A stretch of DNA of 64,000 nucleotides, taken from Prolixibacteraceae bacterium. Its GTDB lineage: Bacteria > Bacteroidota > Bacteroidia > Bacteroidales > Prolixibacteraceae. The position numbers and the translations under genes were made by a program. This document shows positions 60,137 to 64,000 of this stretch, piece after piece. The stretch is from positions 50,982-114,981 of the forward strand of contig DPRM01000094.1 in assembly GCA_003537645.1 (NCBI GenBank). The letters are read 5' to 3'. Each line of letters starts with the position of its first letter. The first letter of the stretch is position 1. The notes below the pieces were generated by a model, which had not been told where the DNA came from, did no database searches, and worked only from the letters and a program-made list of their open reading frames with translations.

Positions 60137-61237
60137 TTAAACATTAAACCTGAAATGCATAATGTCGCCATCCTGCACCACATATTCCTTGCCTTCGATG
60201 GCCATTTTCCCGGCTTCTTTACAAGCCTGTTCCGATTTAAGAGTAATAAAATCTGCGTATTTAATTACCTCGGCACGAATAAATCCTTTTTCGAAATCAG
60301 AATGAATTACACCGGCAGCCTGCGGCGCTTTAAAACCGCGTTTGTAAGTCCATGCACGAACCTCTTTAACTCCGGCAGTAAAATAAGTTTCGAGCTGAAG
60401 CAATTTATAGGCTGTTTTAATGAGTTTATTCACCCCCGACTCCTTTAATCCAAGATCTTCCAGAAACATCTGACGTTCTTCAAAGCTTTCCAATTCGGCA
60501 ATATCGGCTTCAGTGGCAGCAGCAATCATCAGCATTTCCGCATTTTCATCCTTGATGGCTTCTTTTACCGCATCAACATAAGCGTTTCCGTTTACAACCG
60601 AAGCCTCGTCGATATTACAAACATAAAGAATAGGTTTGTTCGTAAGCAATTGAAGATCTTTTGCCAGACGAAAATCCAACTCGTCAATCTCCACTGTGCG
60701 GGCCGATTTTCCCTGAACAAGCGCTTCACGGTACATTGTAAGGATTTTAAACATCCTTTTCGCGTCCGGATCGTTTCCGGTTTTGGCTTGTTTCTCCACT
60801 TTCGCCAGGCGGCTTTCAACAGTTTCAAGATCTTTTAACTGAAGTTCGATATCAATGGTTTCTTTATCGCGAACCGGATTAATTGTATGATCGACGTGCG
60901 TGATATTGTCATTGTCAAAACATCTCAAAACATGGATAATAGCATCCGTTTCACGGATATTGGCCAAAAACTTATTTCCTAATCCTTCTCCTTTGCTGGC
61001 ACCCTTCACCAGGCCGGCAATATCAACAATCTCAACCGTAGTCGGGACAACCCTTTCAGGATGAACCAATTCTTCGAGTTTGATCAAACGATCGTCGGGT
61101 ACTGTAATTACTCCCAAATTGGGTTCAATGGTGCAAAACGGGAAGTTGGCAGACTGCGCCTTTGCATTTGATAAACAATTAAAAAGAGTCGATTTTCCGA
61201 CATTGGGCATTCCTACTATCCCACATTGTAAAGCCAT
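60137..61237 (-). CDS. ychF: Ribosome-binding ATPase YchF
   Basis: 366 residues, the normal Obg-family length. G1 is GMPNVGKSTLFN near residue 9, G3 is VDIAGLVKGASKGEG, and the altered G4 (NIDE instead of NKxD) explains why YchF prefers ATP. A coiled-coil insert lies about 130-200 and the C-terminal TGS domain begins FTAGVKEVRAWTYKRG. It binds the ribosome and takes part in stress control. Confidence 0.96.
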   Translation of the reverse strand: MALQCGIVGMPNVGKSTLFNCLSNAKAQSANFPFCTIEPNLGVITVPDDRLIKLEELVHPERVVPTTVEIVDIAGLVKGASKGEGLGNKFLANIRETDAIIHVLRCFDNDNITHVDHTINPVRDKETIDIELQLKDLETVESRLAKVEKQAKTGNDPDAKRMFKILTMYREALVQGKSARTVEIDELDFRLAKDLQLLTNKPILYVCNIDEASVVNGNAYVDAVKEAIKDENAEMLMIAAATEADIAELESFEERQMFLEDLGLKESGVNKLIKTAYKLLQLETYFTAGVKEVRAWTYKRGFKAPQAAGVIHSDFEKGFIRAEVIKYADFITLKSEQACKEAGKMAIEGKEYVVQDGDIMHFRFNV

Positions 61238-61340
61238 GCGTTCTTATTTTTTAAAATTCGGTGCAAAGATAATCGATTCGGACAACTATAAAGCAATTAA
61301 ATGTTTATACTTATTACTTTTGCAGCCAAAGCGATTTACT

Positions 61341-62090
61341 ATGATATTAAATTCTGTTTCTGTCGATTGTGTTATTTTCGGATTTGATAAATCCGGCTTA
61401 CGCGTTTTGCTCAATCAAATTGATAAAGAAGCCCTGCAGCAATCACTTCCGGAACAAATAAGCTCCGATCAGATAAAAAAATTATACGAACAACATCCGG
61501 TGTTAACCAGCGATCGGTTCTGGAGTTTGTTTGGAGGTCATGTTCCTGAAGACAAAGATTTGGATGAGTATGCCAAATCACTTCTTTTTCAGGCAACAGG
61601 ACTTCACAATGTTTTTCTTCAGCAAATAAGGACTTTCGGATCACTCAAACGTGTGCCATACACAAGGGTAATTACAGTTGGCTATTATTCGCTTATCAAT
61701 CCAGATCATTATAATCTGAAACAATCGAGCATTGCAAAATCGCTTCAATGGTTTAACCTGAATGAATTGCCTCCACTGTGCTTCGACCACGATAAAATAA
61801 TTGAACAGGCACTCATTAAGCTGCGGCGCGAAGTAATGTATCATCCGGTTGGATTCCACCTTTTGCCCGAAAAATTTACATTGACCGAAATTCAATCGTT
61901 GTACGAAGTTATCCTGAACAAAAAAATGGATACACGAAACTTCAGGAAAAAGATTACAAACATGGAATTATTGATTGATTCGGGGAAAAAACAACAAAAT
62001 GTTGCACACCGCGCAGCCAGATTATACAGTTTCGATACAAAAGTTTATGAAAAACTGAAAGAGGAAGGCCTGAATTTCAGAATTGAGTAA
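61341..62090 (+). CDS. NrtR/AraR-like NUDIX regulator with a dead Nudix box
   Basis: 249 residues from the ATG at 61341; an earlier in-frame start would run antisense into ychF. The N-terminal half is a Nudix fold (CVIFGFDKSGLRVLLNQ, GGHVPEDKDLDEYA), but the catalytic R-E-x-x-E-E positions are Ser80, Leu81, Gln84 and Ala85. The C-terminal winged helix (EKFTLTEIQSLYEVILNKKM, then DTRNFRKKITNMELLIDSGK) is the NrtR-type DNA-binding domain. Relatives control NAD or sugar genes by binding a nucleotide or sugar in the Nudix pocket; the target is not in the window. Confidence 0.85.
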   Translation: MILNSVSVDCVIFGFDKSGLRVLLNQIDKEALQQSLPEQISSDQIKKLYEQHPVLTSDRFWSLFGGHVPEDKDLDEYAKSLLFQATGLHNVFLQQIRTFGSLKRVPYTRVITVGYYSLINPDHYNLKQSSIAKSLQWFNLNELPPLCFDHDKIIEQALIKLRREVMYHPVGFHLLPEKFTLTEIQSLYEVILNKKMDTRNFRKKITNMELLIDSGKKQQNVAHRAARLYSFDTKVYEKLKEEGLNFRIE

Positions 62091-62200
62091 AAATTCTAAC
62101 GCAAAGTTCTGTTTAGAACTAATAAAGTTTTGTACACTGACTGATTACCCGATTAAACTATTTCGTCATTCTGCCGTCAGATCACCAAATTATTTCGAGT

Positions 62201-62761
62201 ATGACCGATGACCAGAAAATACTGGATAGCCTGAAAGATCCCTCGACCAGGGAACTCGCCTTCAAGCATCTGATTTCAAAATATAAGGAGCGGTTGTACT
62301 GGCATATCCGAAAGATGGTGATGAACCACGACGATGCCGACGATGTTCTGCAAAATACTCTCATTAAAATCTGGAACGGAATCGACTCATTCAGAGCCGA
62401 ATCGAGCCTGTTCACCTGGTTTTACCGTATCGCCACCAACGAATCCATTACTTTTCTGAACCAGCGCAAAAAAAGAATGATGCCGGGATTGAATGATGTG
62501 AACGAATATCTTTTGGAAAACCTGGAGAGCGACACCTATTTCGATGGCGACGAATGGCAGTTAACGCTGCAGAAAGCAATCGCCACTTTGCCCGATAAAC
62601 AACGATTGGTATTCAACATGAAATATTTTGACGAAATAAAATACGAAGACATGTCGGAAATACTCGAAACATCTGTTGGAGCACTAAAAGCCTCGTACCA
62701 TCATGCCGTAAAAAAAGTAGAAGAATACGTTAAATCGCACGATTCAAGAATCGACTTATAA
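62201..62761 (+). CDS. ECF RNA polymerase sigma factor
   Basis: 186 residues. Region 2 holds DDADDVLQNTLIKIWNGIDS and FTWFYRIATNESI; region 4 holds TLPDKQRLVFNMKYFDEIKY and the recognition helix VGALKASYHHAVKKVEEYV. It should direct RNA polymerase to envelope or stress promoters. The next two genes (a membrane protein and a periplasmic protein) are probably its regulators. Confidence 0.95.
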   Translation: MTDDQKILDSLKDPSTRELAFKHLISKYKERLYWHIRKMVMNHDDADDVLQNTLIKIWNGIDSFRAESSLFTWFYRIATNESITFLNQRKKRMMPGLNDVNEYLLENLESDTYFDGDEWQLTLQKAIATLPDKQRLVFNMKYFDEIKYEDMSEILETSVGALKASYHHAVKKVEEYVKSHDSRIDL

Positions 62762-62836
62762 AATTGGAAAATTAAAAAAGCAGAAAATTAAACTATTTGC
62801 AATCAAAGTTGTCAAAGCCATATAATTAAGAAAATC

Positions 62837-63301
62837 ATGTACGAAGAAAATAATACAGAACCCGAATTCATGAAACGGCCAAGATCAAATCCGTTTCGCA
62901 CACCCGATCACTATTTTGATACGATCGAAGACCGAATTATGGGTGCAATTGAACATGAAGCAAAAAAGAAAACGACTTCAGCAACGGGTAAAATATTCCA
63001 ATTATTGAAACCAGTTTTAGGGCTTGCCGCAAGCTTTGCAGTTATTTATCTGCTTGCCTACTACCCTATCAAATACTTTTCGCCAAAAAGTATGGTCAAA
63101 TCAGAAACAACCAACATCAGTTCTCCTGAAACTTTGGATGCCTACACTTTCAATGTTTCACTGATTGACGAAAACTCATTGGTTAGTACAATATTTAGCG
63201 ACGAAACAGACACTCTTTCAGAAATAAAGCCAGATGAATTACTGGCCTTCCTTTCAACAGAAATGACTGATCTCGAAATTTATACTGAAATTCAAAATTA
63301 A
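62837..63301 (+). CDS. Putative membrane anti-sigma / regulatory protein
   Basis: 154 residues: a cytoplasmic part (FMKRPRSNPFRTPDHYFDTI), one membrane span near residue 65 (GLAASFAVIYLLAYYPI), and an acidic periplasmic part. It lacks the zinc motif of RsrA-type anti-sigma factors. Position directly behind the ECF gene and the topology suggest an anti-sigma role. Confidence 0.65.
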   Translation: MYEENNTEPEFMKRPRSNPFRTPDHYFDTIEDRIMGAIEHEAKKKTTSATGKIFQLLKPVLGLAASFAVIYLLAYYPIKYFSPKSMVKSETTNISSPETLDAYTFNVSLIDENSLVSTIFSDETDTLSEIKPDELLAFLSTEMTDLEIYTEIQN

Positions 63302-63307
63302 AGAACA

Positions 63308-63766
63308 ATGAAAAAGTTATATACAGCTATCCTTTTGGTTACCGTATTTTTTACCGGACTGAATGCGCAGGAAAGAAGAGGCGGGAATCCTGAAATGTTT
63401 GAAAAAATTAAGGCTGAAAAGATTTCCTTCTTTACCAGCAAGCTTGATTTAAAACCTGCCGAAGCGCAGGCATTCTGGCCAATTTACAACGAATTTGAGA
63501 AGAAAAGATTCGAGATAAAGCAGCAAATCCACGAATTTGAACGAATGCCCGAAGATGAGTTTGAAAAATTATCGGATGCTGAAATTGAAAAGCTGACCAA
63601 CAATTACATTGGCTCGTTTGAGAAGGATGCACTTTTGCTTAAAGAATACAACAAGCAGTTTTTGAAGATATTGCCAAAGAAAAAAGTACTGATGATGTAC
63701 CGGACCGAAAATGAATTCAGGTCACATCTGATCAGGGAATATAGAAGGGGTCAAAAGAATGAGTAG
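63308..63766 (+). CDS. Periplasmic Spy/CpxP-like sensor protein of the ECF unit
   Basis: 152 residues with a signal peptide ending at NAQ (residue 21). The mature part is helical with repeated LTxxQ-like features: LDLKPAEAQAFWPIYNEFEK then RFEIKQQIHEFERMPEDEFE, as in the Spy/CpxP-type sensors that follow ECF genes in Bacteroidota. The stop codon lies inside a 21-bp perfect palindrome. Confidence 0.75.
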   Translation: MKKLYTAILLVTVFFTGLNAQERRGGNPEMFEKIKAEKISFFTSKLDLKPAEAQAFWPIYNEFEKKRFEIKQQIHEFERMPEDEFEKLSDAEIEKLTNNYIGSFEKDALLLKEYNKQFLKILPKKKVLMMYRTENEFRSHLIREYRRGQKNE

Positions 63767-63805
63767 AATTAAAAAGCCGGATTTTCCGGCTTTTTAATTC
63801 TACTC
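63761..63805. terminator. 21-bp perfect palindrome, bidirectional terminator
   Basis: Arms 63761-63781 and 63785-63805 are perfect inverted repeats with a three-base loop; T runs lie on both sides. The stop codon of the upstream gene is in the left arm. Confidence 0.85.
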
Positions 63806-63842
63806 ATTGACCGTTTATATGCCTATCTGGTACTCTGCATCA

Positions 63843-63929
63843 GTCAGTGGTGGTCATCCTATTGTCATTCTGTAGTCATTTCCTGACAATTAAATGACTA
63901 CCAAATGACAATCGAATGACTTTTATGAC
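63843..63929. repeat. Phased GTCAT/ATGAC half-site array
   Basis: GTCAT occurs at 63853, 63864 and 63875 (a GTCAG at 63843), and its inverse ATGAC at 63894, 63905, 63916 and 63925. The step is 11 bp in both halves, and the two halves face each other around a short spacer (63880-63893). No gene is seen from 63806 to the end of the window. Confidence 0.65.
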
Positions 63930-64000
63930 ACTGGGTATTACTAAGTAATGAGATGAATTTATTGTCGTATTTATTAACTCACCCCCGGATCATCTGCGAT

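Overview
The window comes from a Bacteroidota genome, most likely a free-living member of Bacteroidales/Marinilabiliales. The evidence is a type IX secretion sorting domain, SurA-like PPIase triplets, a DUF5063/exonuclease/RecQ block, NUDIX-type and ECF regulators, AT-rich start regions with few Shine-Dalgarno sites, and TAnnTTTG-like promoter motifs. I cannot name the species from sequence alone.

Layout. 1-7 kb: end of an ACR3 arsenite exporter, an HxlR regulator divergent from a cupin-DsrE-secreted protein run, bifunctional glutathione synthase GshF and a MATE exporter. 7-10 kb: a small lipoprotein and a TPR histidine kinase/LuxR response regulator pair, followed by a tandem hairpin repeat. 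10.7-15.6 kb: four co-directional secreted proteins, three of them beta-propeller-like and one with a T9SS sorting tail. 16-20.3 kb: RlmI-like methyltransferase, DEDD exonuclease, DUF5063 protein and RecQ, all on the minus strand. 20.5-24 kb: a type IIG restriction-modification enzyme with an overlapping small winged-helix gene. 24-33.4 kb: guaB, three outer-membrane biogenesis PPIase/chaperone genes, MoxR, an OstA-like protein and a VOC protein.

33.5-50.7 kb is a complete-looking integrated mobile element of about 17 kb, bounded by a perfect 46-bp direct repeat that is the 3' part of tRNA-Lys(CUU). Its left arm has an IntDOT-like tyrosine recombinase, a HTH protein, a BT4734-like primase and a VirE-type helicase (translationally coupled), and an array of 11-bp iterons that looks like an origin. 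The middle has a MuF-like head protein, a gp10-like tail-completion protein and a 1072-residue tape measure protein. The right arm has an XRE repressor operon facing away from an operon of unknown small proteins, one M41-like protease relative with a broken zinc motif, and a MerR-like HTH. There is no terminase, portal, major capsid, tail tube, lysis or conjugation gene. Together this suggests a phage-satellite-like element that replicates itself and supplies only part of a virion. This is the most interesting object in the window.

50.7-64 kb returns to chromosome: tRNA-Lys, an MgtC/DUF4010 membrane protein, an S41 protease, a creatininase-family amidohydrolase, small membrane proteins, an EamA transporter, a DUF2721 protein, a TlpA-like lipoprotein, asparagine synthetase B, YchF, a NUDIX-family regulator with a dead Nudix box, and an ECF sigma factor followed by a membrane and a periplasmic protein. 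The right edge holds a 21-bp perfect palindrome and a helically phased GTCAT/ATGAC array.
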